From Herbidospora yilanensis (lineage in GTDB: Bacteria > Actinomycetota > Actinomycetes > Streptosporangiales > Streptosporangiaceae): a stretch of 64,000 nucleotides of DNA. The notes beneath the pieces were generated by a model. It did no database searches. It worked only from the letters and a program-made list of their open reading frames with translations, and was not told where the DNA came from. The DNA is taken from NCBI RefSeq assembly GCF_001570565.1, contig NZ_BBXE01000015.1:276875-340874 (forward strand). Direction: 5' to 3'. Each line of letters opens with the position of its first letter. Position 1 is the stretch's first letter. A program made the translations under genes and the position numbers. Shown one piece after another: positions 12,829-20,484 of the stretch.

Positions 12829-12897
12829 CACCGGCCCTTTCGCGCGAGGATCGCTCAACTTTACCCGGCAGGGTCAGCCTCGACGCGTGCCAGCGAT

Positions 12898-12962
12898 ATT
12901 GCCCGTAAAGACGGCAATCATGCGGCTTGTGAATTGACCGGCGGGTGCCGGGTAGTTAGCGT
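12898..12962 (+). promoter_or_regulatory. Promoter for the anti-sigma ATPase with adjacent inverted repeat
   Basis: TTGACC (12934-12939), 17-nt spacer, TAGCGT (12957-12962) makes a good housekeeping-type promoter 26 nt before the GTG of the ATPase gene. Just upstream is a perfect inverted repeat ATTGCC-N9-GGCAAT (12898-12918) between the divergent operons, a candidate operator for either direction. Confidence 0.5.
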
Positions 12963-12988
12963 GCGACGAGCTATCACAGGGGGACGGA

Positions 12989-13387
12989 GTGAACACCGAC
13001 CAGCATCTCAGGTGGGCGATCACCACCGACCTGATCGGCTTGCGCGGCCGGGTGTCCGGCGTGGCCACCGAGGCAGGTCTGCGGGGCCATCGGCTCAACG
13101 ACCTGGTCACGGTGGTCAACGAGGCCGTGATCAACGTACTGGAACACGGCGGCGGGGAGGGTCTCGTCGAGATCTGGTACGACGCCGACGGCATCACCGT
13201 CGAGGTGACCGACTCGGCCGGCACCCTCAAGCCACAGGACATCCACCGCAGCCGCCCCTCGTCGAACACGCCGCGCGGCTTCGGACTGTGGCTCATGGGC
13301 CAGCTCTGCGACGAGTTCAGCATCTCCCAGATGGTCGGCCGATCCCGCATCCGGTTGCGGATGACCCTTGCCCAGTCACCCCGCTAG
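12989..13387 (+). CDS. RsbW-like anti-sigma factor / serine kinase ATPase
   Basis: 132-residue GHKL-type ATP-binding protein, the size of a bare HATPase_c domain. The N box is NDLVTVVNEAVINVLEHGGGEG (Asn and Glu for Mg-ATP), the G1 box is VTDSAG, and the G2-like region is RGFGLWLMGQLCDEF. Proteins of this type phosphorylate STAS antagonists and bind sigma factors. GTG 12989 follows GGGGGACGGA. The gene is divergent from the SpoIIE/B12/STAS operon, which supplies the natural partners. No sigma gene is beside it, so its target sigma would be encoded elsewhere, or it acts on another output. It could instead be a pure antagonist-binding ATPase. Confidence 0.88.
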   Translation: MNTDQHLRWAITTDLIGLRGRVSGVATEAGLRGHRLNDLVTVVNEAVINVLEHGGGEGLVEIWYDADGITVEVTDSAGTLKPQDIHRSRPSSNTPRGFGLWLMGQLCDEFSISQMVGRSRIRLRMTLAQSPR

Positions 13388-13480
13388 CCGCGTCCGACCG
13401 GCGGGCGTAGGCTCACGACACGTGAGCGAGCGAACCGTCCGGCACCGGAGTCGGAAGCACATGCCGACGGAGGAGACCGC

Positions 13481-14629
13481 GTGAGTGTCGATCTGGACTT
13501 CGCGGCTCGCCACGCGGGCCGGCCCGCCCGTGACCTGACCCGGCGCGACGTGGCCCGCGCGCTGCTGGCCGTGCCCTCCGGGCAGGCCCTGGTGTCGCTG
13601 CCCGAGTTGCGCCGCGACCTGATGGCGGCAGGCAACCCCCTCACGGCCGTGTTCTGGGAATCGGCCAAGACGACCCTGACCCGCATCGAGTCGGGCGTGG
13701 CCACCGTCGGCGACGTGCAGCGCTGGCTGGAGTCGACCGGCACCGAGCCGATCCTGCTGACCCGCAGCTACTTCGTCTGGCCCGACGAGAGCGAGCGCGG
13801 CCCGGTGGCCACCGAGATGTACGCCCGCCTCGTGGCCCACCTGGAGGAGCTCGTCGAAGCGGGGGTGATCGACCCCGACGCGCTCGCCCAGGGCGACGTG
13901 AGCTCGCGGCAGGCGTACGAGGAACTGCAGGAGCGCTGGCTCACGGCCGGGCTGCCCGACGGGCGGGTGCCGGGCGTCTCGGTGAGCGAGGAGCAGGACG
14001 CCGAGCTCTACGCCGCCTGGGACGAAGAAGAGGCCTACGCCCTCCAAGAGCTCAGAAGGGCCCTCGACGACCTGCCCGAGCCGCCCTTCCCGGCGGGCGA
14101 CCTGAAGGCGGCGGCCGATCGGCTGCGGCGCTCGCTGGTCGCGCCCGGCTTCCCCGGCAACGTGCTGCGGGCCTGCGCCGGCCTCGACGAAGAGCGGCTG
14201 CCCGAGGCCGACGAAGACCTGTGGTTGCGGGTGGCGGCGGGCATCGCCGCGCCCATCTCCGACCTGCCCGACGAAGAGGACGCCGCCCGGTTCTTCGACC
14301 TCGACGGCGAGCTCAGCCACGAAGACTCGGTGCTGGCGTCGTTGTGCGCGATCCACCACGCCGACTGGCTGGCCGCGATCGTCGCGCTGACCCGTTACGG
14401 CCCCGGGGTGCTGGCCTCGCCCGAGCGGATCGCCCGGTTCATCGCCGACTCGGAAGACCTGGTGAGCGAGCCCGACGACCCCGAGGAGCTGGAGGCGACC
14501 GAGATGCTCTTCACCTCGGTCACCCCGCTCTGGGCCCATCTCGGGATCGTCGACAAGGCCGAGGTGCTCACGCCGCTCGGCTGGTGGGGCCTGCCCAAGG
14601 CCCTCGAAAGGGCCTGGTCAGGCGACTAG
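13481..14629 (+). CDS. Acidic hypothetical protein, 382 aa
   Basis: I do not recognise the family. GTG 13481 has GGAGGAG about 6 nt upstream, a strong start. The product is soluble and strongly acidic, with many Asp/Glu runs (DEEEAY, SDLPDEEDAARFFDLDGE, EPDDPEELEATE) and no membrane segment or signal peptide. The C-terminus (TPLWAHLGIVDKAEVLTPLGWWGLPKALERAW) resembles the winged-helix-like end seen in several actinobacterial hypothetical proteins, a weak likeness only. It sits downstream of the RsbW-like gene with a 93-nt gap and overlaps the convergent acetyltransferase gene by 12 nt. Codon use matches its neighbours, so it is a real gene. Confidence 0.8.
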   Translation: MSVDLDFAARHAGRPARDLTRRDVARALLAVPSGQALVSLPELRRDLMAAGNPLTAVFWESAKTTLTRIESGVATVGDVQRWLESTGTEPILLTRSYFVWPDESERGPVATEMYARLVAHLEELVEAGVIDPDALAQGDVSSRQAYEELQERWLTAGLPDGRVPGVSVSEEQDAELYAAWDEEEAYALQELRRALDDLPEPPFPAGDLKAAADRLRRSLVAPGFPGNVLRACAGLDEERLPEADEDLWLRVAAGIAAPISDLPDEEDAARFFDLDGELSHEDSVLASLCAIHHADWLAAIVALTRYGPGVLASPERIARFIADSEDLVSEPDDPEELEATEMLFTSVTPLWAHLGIVDKAEVLTPLGWWGLPKALERAWSGD

Positions 14630-14896
14630 GTCGGCATATTCGGGGTGGCGGTCGATGTAGCCCTTGATGAACGGGCACATCGGCACCACCTCAAGGCCGC
14701 GCTCGCGGGCCGAGTCGAGCACCGCGCGGGCCAGCTTCGAGCCGAGGCCCTTGCCCTCATAGGCCGGATCGATCTCGGTGTGCACGAACACGATCCGGCC
14801 GGGACGCGGCAGCCGGTATTTGACGAAGCCCGCGACCGTGCCCTCGACGCTGATCTCGAAGCGTTCGGTCTCGGTGTTGTCGGTGACGTCAGTCAC
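14618..14896 (-). CDS. YidJ/YjdJ-type GNAT family N-acetyltransferase
   Basis: 92-residue minimal GNAT-fold protein of the small YjdJ type. The acetyl-CoA loop is present as YEGKGLGSKLARAVLDSARERGLEVVPMCPFIKGYIDRHPEYADLV, and the PxCPFxxxYIxRHPEY ending is diagnostic of this subfamily. The GTG start overlaps the stop of the small membrane-protein gene by 8 nt, so it is the third gene of an mca operon. It overlaps the convergent 382-residue protein gene by 12 nt at the 3' end. The acceptor substrate is unknown; the position behind mca hints at mercapturate-type or amine acetylation, which is inference. Confidence 0.88.
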   Translation of the reverse strand: MTDVTDNTETERFEISVEGTVAGFVKYRLPRPGRIVFVHTEIDPAYEGKGLGSKLARAVLDSARERGLEVVPMCPFIKGYIDRHPEYADLVA

Positions 14897-15059
14897 TTTT
14901 GGAGTTCCCCTCGTGGGGCACCTCGATCTTCGCGATCTGCCGGTTCATCGACTTGATCAGGAAGAACAGGGCCACCCCGATGGAGGCGACGACGATGAAC
15001 CCCAGCAGGCCGGGGCCGATTGCCGTCGGGTCGGTGGCGGGAGTGGCGATCGAAATCAC
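14889..15059 (-). CDS. Small single-pass membrane protein between mca and GNAT genes
   Basis: 56-residue protein starting at GTG 15059 with sequence VISIATPATDPTAIGPGLLG and a single hydrophobic helix (GLLGFIVVASIGVALFFLIKS, about residues 17-37), then a basic and finally polar cytoplasmic tail ending HEGNSKSD. A small membrane protein is known next to mca in Streptomyces, which supports it. The gap to the mca stop is 10 nt, and the stop overlaps the GNAT start by 8 nt, so the three genes are coupled. Function is unknown; it may hold the amidase or acetyltransferase near the membrane. Confidence 0.78.
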   Translation of the reverse strand: MISIATPATDPTAIGPGLLGFIVVASIGVALFFLIKSMNRQIAKIEVPHEGNSKSD

Positions 15060-15069
15060 GGTATGCAGT

Positions 15070-15960
15070 CTACGAGCAGGGGGTGGCGCTGGTCGCGGCG
15101 GGGACCTGGATGCCCGCGAACAGGTCGTCCTCGGGCAGGGTGACGTCGACCAGTGACCGGGCCAGGTGGTAGTCCTCCGTCGGCCACACCTCCTGCTGGA
15201 TCTCGCGCGGGCAGGCGAACCAGAAGCCGTCGGGGTCGACCTGGGTGGCGTGGGCCATCAGGGCGCGGTCGCGGGTCTCGAAGTAGTCGCCGCACGGGAT
15301 CCGGGTGGTCACCTCCCACTTCTGCGGGCGGTCCTCCCAGCGGGCGATCCAGTCGGCGTAGGGCGAGCCCAGCCCGCGGCTGGTCATGGCCTCGTGGAGG
15401 GTCTCGAACCGCGCCTTGGTGAAGCCCGAGTGGAAGTACATCTTGAGCGGCTGCCACGGCTCGCCCGTGCCCGGGTAGCGGTCGGGGTCGCCGGCCGCCT
15501 CGAAGGCCTCCACCGACACCCGGTTGGTCTTGATGTGGTCGGGGTGGGGGTATCCGCCGTCGTCGTCGTAGGTGAGGATCACGTGCGGGCGGAACTCGCG
15601 GACGGCCGCCACGAGCGGCGCCGACGCGACCTCCAGCGGCTGCAGGGCGAAGCAGCCCTCGGGGAGGGGCTCGTTCTCGTCTTCGGGCAGGCCCGAGTCG
15701 ACGAAACCGAGGAACCGCTGGTCGACGCCGAGGATCTCCCTCGCGCGCTCCATCTCCAGGCGGCGGACCTCGCCCATGTTCTCCAGAATGTCGGGGCGGT
15801 CCATCTTGGGGTTCAGGATCGAACCGCGTTCCCCGCCGGTGCAGGTCACGACCAGGACCTCGACGCCCTCGGCGGCGTACCGGGCCATCGTCGCGGCGCC
15901 TTTGCTCGACTCGTCGTCGGGGTGCGCGTGCACGGCCATCAGCCTCAGCGCGTTCGTCAC
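15070..15960 (-). CDS. mca: Mycothiol S-conjugate amidase
   Basis: Zinc hydrolase that cleaves mycothiol S-conjugates to a mercapturic acid and GlcN-inositol, the detoxification branch of mycothiol metabolism. The 296-residue protein has the LmbE-type zinc motif AHPDDES near the N-terminus, TGGERG, and the second zinc region DDDGGYPHPDHIKTNRVS. The length and the C-terminal region (YFETRDRALMAHATQVDPDGFWF) favour Mca over MshB. GTG 15960 is chosen because AAGGAGAG lies 4-11 nt upstream; the frame is open 75 codons further, but that part reads across the divergent DUF4307 gene. It heads an operon with the small membrane protein and GNAT genes. Confidence 0.95.
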   Translation of the reverse strand: MTNALRLMAVHAHPDDESSKGAATMARYAAEGVEVLVVTCTGGERGSILNPKMDRPDILENMGEVRRLEMERAREILGVDQRFLGFVDSGLPEDENEPLPEGCFALQPLEVASAPLVAAVREFRPHVILTYDDDGGYPHPDHIKTNRVSVEAFEAAGDPDRYPGTGEPWQPLKMYFHSGFTKARFETLHEAMTSRGLGSPYADWIARWEDRPQKWEVTTRIPCGDYFETRDRALMAHATQVDPDGFWFACPREIQQEVWPTEDYHLARSLVDVTLPEDDLFAGIQVPAATSATPCS

Positions 15961-15988
15961 GGCTCTCCTTCGTTGGGGCAATCCGTAG

Positions 15989-16014
15989 CGCGAGCCAGGC
16001 CGGCCTGGCTCGCG
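15989..16014. promoter_or_regulatory. 26-bp perfect palindrome between mca and DUF4307 gene
   Basis: Half-site CGCGAGCCAGGCC (15989-16001) followed directly by its exact reverse complement (16002-16014). It lies 29 nt upstream of the mca start, within its probable 5' leader. Two smaller inverted repeats follow: TGTCACTGACA (16015-16025) and TTGTC-tcg-GACAA (16046-16058). It could be an operator or an RNA hairpin. Confidence 0.5.
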
Positions 16015-16087
16015 TGTCACTGACATCCAATAGCGTTGATGGGAATTGTCTCGGACAACGCCGGGACCTCGCAGGGAGATTCCTTTC

Positions 16088-16501
16088 ATGTCGGCACCAG
16101 CTCCGCGCCCGATCCTGGGCACCCCCGACGAGTTCCCGCCCAGGCCGCCCATGGGGCGCGGCCGGTTCGTCGTGTACGCCGTCATGGCCGTCGTCGTCGC
16201 GGTCGTGGCCGCCGGGTGGGGTTACGTGATCCTGTCGGCGCGGGGCAACCCCGAGGTGCGGGCCGACGTCATAACCTTCGACACCAGCCGCCCCGATTCC
16301 GCGGAGATCACCTTCGTGGTGCACAAGCCCGACGACCGCGCGGCGACGTGCCGTCTTCGCGCCGTCGACGTCCACCACGTCGAGGTCGGGACCCGGGAGA
16401 TCACCATCCCCTCGGGCGACGGTGACGTCACCCTCACCGAACAGGTGAGGATCAACGCGCAAGCCACAAGCGTAGATGTTCAGGGCTGCTCCCTCGTATA
16501 G
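16088..16501 (+). CDS. DUF4307 domain-containing membrane protein
   Basis: 137-residue actinobacterial protein of the DUF4307 family, whose gene is commonly next to mca and greA. A proline-rich cytoplasmic N-terminus is followed by one TM helix (about 25-50, FVVYAVMAVVVAVVAAGWGYVIL) and an extracytoplasmic beta-rich domain with two cysteines (ATCRLRAV and VQGCSLV) that could form a disulfide. ATG 16088 follows GCAGGGAG at about 8 nt. Function is unknown. It is divergent from mca across a spacer rich in inverted repeats and lies 79 nt ahead of greA. Confidence 0.88.
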   Translation: MSAPAPRPILGTPDEFPPRPPMGRGRFVVYAVMAVVVAVVAAGWGYVILSARGNPEVRADVITFDTSRPDSAEITFVVHKPDDRAATCRLRAVDVHHVEVGTREITIPSGDGDVTLTEQVRINAQATSVDVQGCSLV

Positions 16502-16523
16502 ACTGGAATCTTTGGGGAAGCGT

Positions 16524-16552
16524 TCGAAGGCGTTAACTTGTTAGCCCTTCGA
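16524..16552 (+). promoter_or_regulatory. Inverted repeat in greA leader
   Basis: TCGAAGG (16524-16530) and CCTTCGA (16546-16552), a perfect 7-bp inverted repeat with a 15-nt spacer, ending 28 nt before the greA GTG. It may be a transcription-factor site or a leader hairpin; nothing more can be said from the sequence. Confidence 0.35.
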
Positions 16553-16580
16553 CTCACCTAGGGAAGCAAGGAGAACCCGA

Positions 16581-17081
16581 GTGGCCGTCTCCCAGAACGA
16601 GAACGTCACCTGGCTGACGCAGGAGGCGTACGACCGCCTCAAGGAGGAGTACGACCGCCTTTCTGGCCCGGGTCGGATCGAGATCGCCAAGAAGATCGAG
16701 GCCGCCCGCGAGGAGGGCGACCTGAAGGAGAACGGCGGCTACCACGCCGCCAAGGACGAACAGGGCAAGATGGAGGCCCGGATCTTCCACCTCCGGCAGA
16801 TCCTCGACACCGCGAAGGTGGGCGAGGCGCCCCGCACCGAGGGTGTGGTGGGGCCCGGCATGACGGTGACGATCCGCTTCGAGGGTGACGACGACGAGGT
16901 CACCTTCCTGCTCGCCTCCCGCGAGGAGAGCGGCGCGCCGATCGACGTCTACTCGCCGAAGTCGCCGCTGGGGTCGGCGATCAACGGCAAGAAGATCGGC
17001 GAGAAGGCCAGCTACACCATGCCCAACGGGCGCTCGATCACCGTCGAGGTGCTGGAGGCGGTTCCCTACATCGGGAGCTGA
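16581..17081 (+). CDS. greA: Transcription elongation factor GreA
   Basis: Binds the RNA polymerase secondary channel and stimulates cleavage of backtracked transcripts. The 166-residue product has the N-terminal coiled coil (about 10-80) with acidic tip REEGDLKENGGYHAAKDEQGKMEARI, whose aspartate and glutamate act at the polymerase active site, and the FKBP-like C-terminal domain (about 85-166; DVYSPKSPLGSAINGKKIGEKASY). Length is normal for actinobacterial GreA. GTG 16581 has AAGGAGA 7 nt upstream. A strong terminator follows 19 nt after the stop. Confidence 0.96.
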   Translation: MAVSQNENVTWLTQEAYDRLKEEYDRLSGPGRIEIAKKIEAAREEGDLKENGGYHAAKDEQGKMEARIFHLRQILDTAKVGEAPRTEGVVGPGMTVTIRFEGDDDEVTFLLASREESGAPIDVYSPKSPLGSAINGKKIGEKASYTMPNGRSITVEVLEAVPYIGS

Positions 17082-17099
17082 CGCGTTCGCCTGACATCG

Positions 17100-17134
17100 A
17101 ATCCGCCGGAGAAGTGTGCTCCGGCGGATTTTGA
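17100..17134 (+). terminator. Intrinsic terminator after greA
   Basis: 12-bp perfect stem AATCCGCCGGAG (17100-17111) / CTCCGGCGGATT (17119-17130) with a 7-nt loop AAGTGTG and a short T run directly after (TTTT including the stem end). It is the best intrinsic terminator in the window. Confidence 0.85.
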
Positions 17135-17205
17135 CTTCTCGGGCCTCATTGGGCACAGTCGTGGAACGGGACAGCCCGATGAAGGTCTTCGGAGGGAGTG
17201 GTGGC

Positions 17206-18447
17206 GTGCCCCTGCGGGTCGGAGGCTTCCTCCACGAAGCCCGTCAGGATCTCGCGTTCCGCCCCCGGCTGCGCCGCCCCCACCTGGCCCGACGGGCGAT
17301 CCCCGTCATCGGGGTCGCGCTCGCGGTGGTGCTGATCACCGACTTACTCGTGCTGGCCGGGCTCGACGGGGTGCAGGAACGGGCCGCCCTCGACGTGCGC
17401 CGCCCTCCCGTCGCCGGAGACTACGTCGCGGCCAGCGGTCAGGTCCCCTCCAACGCGGTCGCCCCCCTGGGCAAGCTGGCCCGCCCCCACCTGTTCGTCG
17501 TCGCCCCAGAAGCGCTCAAGCCCGAGCAGGTCGACAAGGTCCGCCGCCAGAAGGGCGTCAAGGCCGTCGAGATCGCCGACGCCGCCGACGTGAACCTGGG
17601 CGGCTGGCGGGTGCCGACGATGGGCGTCGACCCCTCGACGTTCCGGGCCTTCACCCCCAAACGAACCGCCTCCTCCGACGAACTGTGGGCCAACGTCGCC
17701 GCCGGCGACGTCGTGGTCTCCTACGAACTCGGCAAGGAGGGCGGCCTCAAGCTCGGCGACGACGTCCGCACCCCCGGCGCCGAGATGCGGGTCGGCGCCT
17801 ACGCCACGGTCGGCATGGGGTCGATCCACGCCGTGGTCTCCCGCGACACCGCGACCCGGCTCGGGCTGCCCCACGGCAACGCCATGGTGGTGAGCGCCCC
17901 CAGCGTCGACTCGGCCAAGCTGCGCAAGGCGCTGCTGAAGGTGCTGCCGGGCAGCCAGATCGCCACGATCAACCCGGTCGTGATCGCGCCGCCCCGGCGT
18001 CACATCGCCCAGCCGCAGCGGGTCGTGCAGTGGCCGGTGTCGGCGCTGATGTCGGTGCCGCAGATCGAGACCGCGCTGAGGGCCGCCGCCTCAAAGCTCG
18101 GCAGCCGCTACGTCTGGGGCGCCGAAGGCCCCGACACCTTCGACTGCTCGGGCCTGGTGCAGTGGGCCTACGCCCAGGCCGGGGTGCGCATGCCCCGGGT
18201 GACCAACCAGCAGTGGGCGACCGGGCCGCAGGTGCCGCTCTCCCAGGCCCAGCCGGGCGACCTGCTGTTCTGGCGCAACGACCCGACCAACCCGGGCTAC
18301 ATCTCCCACGTGGCCATCTATTGGGGCAACGGGCAGATGCTCCACTCGCCGCGTACCGGCGACGTCGTGAAGATCGCGCCGCTCAACACCCGCAACCTGG
18401 CCGGGGTGGTCAGGGTCAGTCCTCAGGTCGCCGCGCAGGTTCGATAG
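17206..18447 (+). CDS. NlpC/P60 family cell-wall hydrolase, membrane-anchored
   Basis: Peptidoglycan endopeptidase displayed outside the membrane. A basic cytoplasmic N-terminus and one TM helix (IPVIGVALAVVLITDLLVLAGL, about residues 30-52) precede a long middle region of unassigned fold. A C-terminal NlpC/P60 domain follows (last 115 or so residues) with catalytic Cys in TFDCSGLVQWAYAQAG, His in ISHVAIYWG and the SPRTGDVVKI end. GTG 17206 is preferred because GGAGGG is 9 nt upstream; ATG 17179 in the same frame is an alternative. The middle region is longer than in plain P60 proteins and may sense or regulate. It overlaps the convergent tetR gene by 32 nt. Confidence 0.88.
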   Translation: MPLRVGGFLHEARQDLAFRPRLRRPHLARRAIPVIGVALAVVLITDLLVLAGLDGVQERAALDVRRPPVAGDYVAASGQVPSNAVAPLGKLARPHLFVVAPEALKPEQVDKVRRQKGVKAVEIADAADVNLGGWRVPTMGVDPSTFRAFTPKRTASSDELWANVAAGDVVVSYELGKEGGLKLGDDVRTPGAEMRVGAYATVGMGSIHAVVSRDTATRLGLPHGNAMVVSAPSVDSAKLRKALLKVLPGSQIATINPVVIAPPRRHIAQPQRVVQWPVSALMSVPQIETALRAAASKLGSRYVWGAEGPDTFDCSGLVQWAYAQAGVRMPRVTNQQWATGPQVPLSQAQPGDLLFWRNDPTNPGYISHVAIYWGNGQMLHSPRTGDVVKIAPLNTRNLAGVVRVSPQVAAQVR

Positions 18448-19027
18448 GCAGACCGGCCTCCAGCAGCGAGAAGGCCTCGTCGATCATGTCGGCGAAGGGC
18501 GGGTTCTCCTCGGCCGTCGCCCAGGTCTGCAACACGGGGATGATCGTGCCCATGACCGCGCCGATGAGGACGCGCACCTGGAACGAGGCCGGGTCGGCGC
18601 CGGTCCGCCGGGCGATGCCCTCGGCGAGCAGGTCCATCGTGTCGAGCATGTTCTGGAAGATCCGGGCCCTGATGGCCGGCACGCCCATCTGGAGGCGGGC
18701 GCGGGCCCGGATCTCCACGAGTTCCTCGCCGGGGATGCCCTGCATGGCCTCCCCGAAGGCATTGCGCAGGGCTCTCAGGGGCGGCACCTCCGGCGGCTGG
18801 GCGATCAGGCGTTCGACCAGCAGCGGGTCGTAGTCGTCTTGGACGACGATGTCTTCCTTGGTGGGGAAGTAGCGGAAGAGCGTGCTGGGGGACACCTCGG
18901 CGGCCTCGGCGATCTGCTCGATCGTGGTGGCGTCGTAGCCCTGCTCGGCGAACAACCGCAGGGCGTGTTCCTGGATCGTCCGCCGAGTCTTCTCCTTCTT
19001 GCGCTCACGCAGTCCCGGCGAGTTCAT
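18416..19027 (-). CDS. TetR family regulator of the adjacent MFS exporter
   Basis: 203-residue repressor. The N-terminal TetR helix-turn-helix is complete: RRTIQEHALRLFAEQGYDATTIEQIAEAAEVSPSTLFRYFPTKEDIVV. The C-terminal part is a helical ligand-binding domain resembling the SACE_7040/AcrR-type family. Its start lies 22 bases inside the upstream MFS gene (overlap 19005-19027), so repressor and exporter are co-transcribed, a standard drug-inducible arrangement. A perfect 15-bp palindrome in the MFS promoter is the likely operator. The ligand is unknown but probably an MFS substrate. Confidence 0.92.
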   Translation of the reverse strand: MNSPGLRERKKEKTRRTIQEHALRLFAEQGYDATTIEQIAEAAEVSPSTLFRYFPTKEDIVVQDDYDPLLVERLIAQPPEVPPLRALRNAFGEAMQGIPGEELVEIRARARLQMGVPAIRARIFQNMLDTMDLLAEGIARRTGADPASFQVRVLIGAVMGTIIPVLQTWATAEENPPFADMIDEAFSLLEAGLPIEPARRPED

Positions 19028-20480
19028 GGGTCGATTCTCCCGCCGGTTCCGCGGGCGCGGAACGCATGAACGTCACGATCAGCACCGCCGCGAGGGCCAT
19101 CAGGCCGCCGCAGGTCCACAACACGGCGTCCATGGCGTCGGCGAAGGCCGCGCGCCCGGCGTCGGCCCAGCCGGGGACACGCACCGCCATCGCCACCGAG
19201 TCGCGCACCGGGGCGGGGGCGGCCGGGGGGAGCGCGTGGACGTACACGGAGGAGAGCAGGCTGCCCAGCCCGGCCACGCCGAAGGCGCCGCCGGTCTGGC
19301 GGAGGGCCTGGAGGACGCCGTTGCCCATGCCGGTGCGGTCGGGCGGCAGCAGGGCGAGCAGGCCGTCCATGGCCGGGACCATGGTGAGGCCCACGCCGGC
19401 CCCGGTGAGGGCGAGCCAGGTCGCGGTGTAGGGGTAGTCGCCCGGCATGACCGCCCCCGCGATCAGGCCCGCCGCCAGCACCACCAGGCCGGCGCCCATG
19501 ATGACCCGCAGGCTCAGGCGCCTGATCAGGCGTTCGCCGAGCAGGCCGCCGACCATCAGCCCGGCGACCATGGGCACGATGCGCAGCCCGGTGCCCATCG
19601 CGTCGAAGCCCTGGACGGCCTGGAGGTAGAGCGGTGCGACGAACAGGACGCCCATCATGCCGAGCGAGACCACGGTCGCGCCGAACGCGCCCCAGACGAA
19701 GGTGCGGTCGCGGAACAGCCCCAGGTCCATCATCGGGGCCTTGGCGCGGGCCTCCACCCGTACGAACAGGAGAAGGAGCAGGACCCCGGCGGCGATCGGG
19801 CCGAGCACCTGGGCCGAGCCCCAGCCCCGGACCGGCGCCTCGATGACGCCGAAGACCAGCGCGGCGAGCCCGGCCACCGACAGCAGGGTGCCGGGGACGT
19901 CGGTGCCCTTCTTCTGCGGATCACGCGACTCCGGCACCAGCACCACCACCGCGACCAGCGCGATCGCCACGGCGGGCAGGTTGATCAGGAAGATCGAGCC
20001 CCACCAGAAGTGGTCGAGCAGGTAGCCGCCGACGATCGGGCCGAGCGGCAGGCCCACGGCCATGCCGGCGGTGAAGACGGCGATCGCCCTGGCCCTTTCG
20101 GCGGGCGGGAAGATCGTCGGCAGGATCGACGTCGACAGCGGCGTGATCAGGGCCGCCCCGGCGCCCATGAGCGCCCGCCCGGCGATCAGCCAGGCGGTCG
20201 AGTCGGCCAGCATGGCCATCGCCGAGGCGACGCCGAACGCCACCAGCCCCGCGACGAGCAGCTTCTTGCGGCCGAACCGGTCGCCGAAGACCCCGGCGGG
20301 CAGCAGCAGGGCGGCGAACACGACGAGATAGGCGTCGACGATCCACTGGAGTTCGCCGGTGGACGCGCCGAGGTCGACGGCGAGGGTGGGCAGCGCGACG
20401 TTGAGGACGGTCGCGTCGAGCCCGATCACGAGAACGGAGAGAACCAGGGCTGAGAGTGCCCACCATCTGGAAGTAGCCAT
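19005..20480 (-). CDS. DHA2-type MFS transporter (EmrB/QacA subfamily)
   Basis: 491-residue proton-coupled drug exporter with about 14 hydrophobic helices. Signature segments are LDATVLNVALPTLAVDLGAS in TM1, DRFGRKKLLVAGLVAFGVAS (motif A) and GPIVGGYLL (motif C). The ATG at 20480 has no Shine-Dalgarno sequence, but a TACTAT -10 element ends six bases upstream, so the mRNA is probably leaderless. The promoter contains the TetR-type palindrome, and the following gene is a TetR repressor overlapping the MFS 3' end. Substrate is unknown; multidrug or antibiotic export is the family role. Confidence 0.93.
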   Translation of the reverse strand: MATSRWWALSALVLSVLVIGLDATVLNVALPTLAVDLGASTGELQWIVDAYLVVFAALLLPAGVFGDRFGRKKLLVAGLVAFGVASAMAMLADSTAWLIAGRALMGAGAALITPLSTSILPTIFPPAERARAIAVFTAGMAVGLPLGPIVGGYLLDHFWWGSIFLINLPAVAIALVAVVVLVPESRDPQKKGTDVPGTLLSVAGLAALVFGVIEAPVRGWGSAQVLGPIAAGVLLLLLFVRVEARAKAPMMDLGLFRDRTFVWGAFGATVVSLGMMGVLFVAPLYLQAVQGFDAMGTGLRIVPMVAGLMVGGLLGERLIRRLSLRVIMGAGLVVLAAGLIAGAVMPGDYPYTATWLALTGAGVGLTMVPAMDGLLALLPPDRTGMGNGVLQALRQTGGAFGVAGLGSLLSSVYVHALPPAAPAPVRDSVAMAVRVPGWADAGRAAFADAMDAVLWTCGGLMALAAVLIVTFMRSAPAEPAGESTHELAGTA

Positions 20481-20484
20481 AAAA

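Noticed and set aside
17179-17205. ATG 17179 as start of the NlpC/P60 gene
   Set aside because: It has no good Shine-Dalgarno, whereas GTG 17206 has GGAGGG nine bases upstream; kept only as an alternative.
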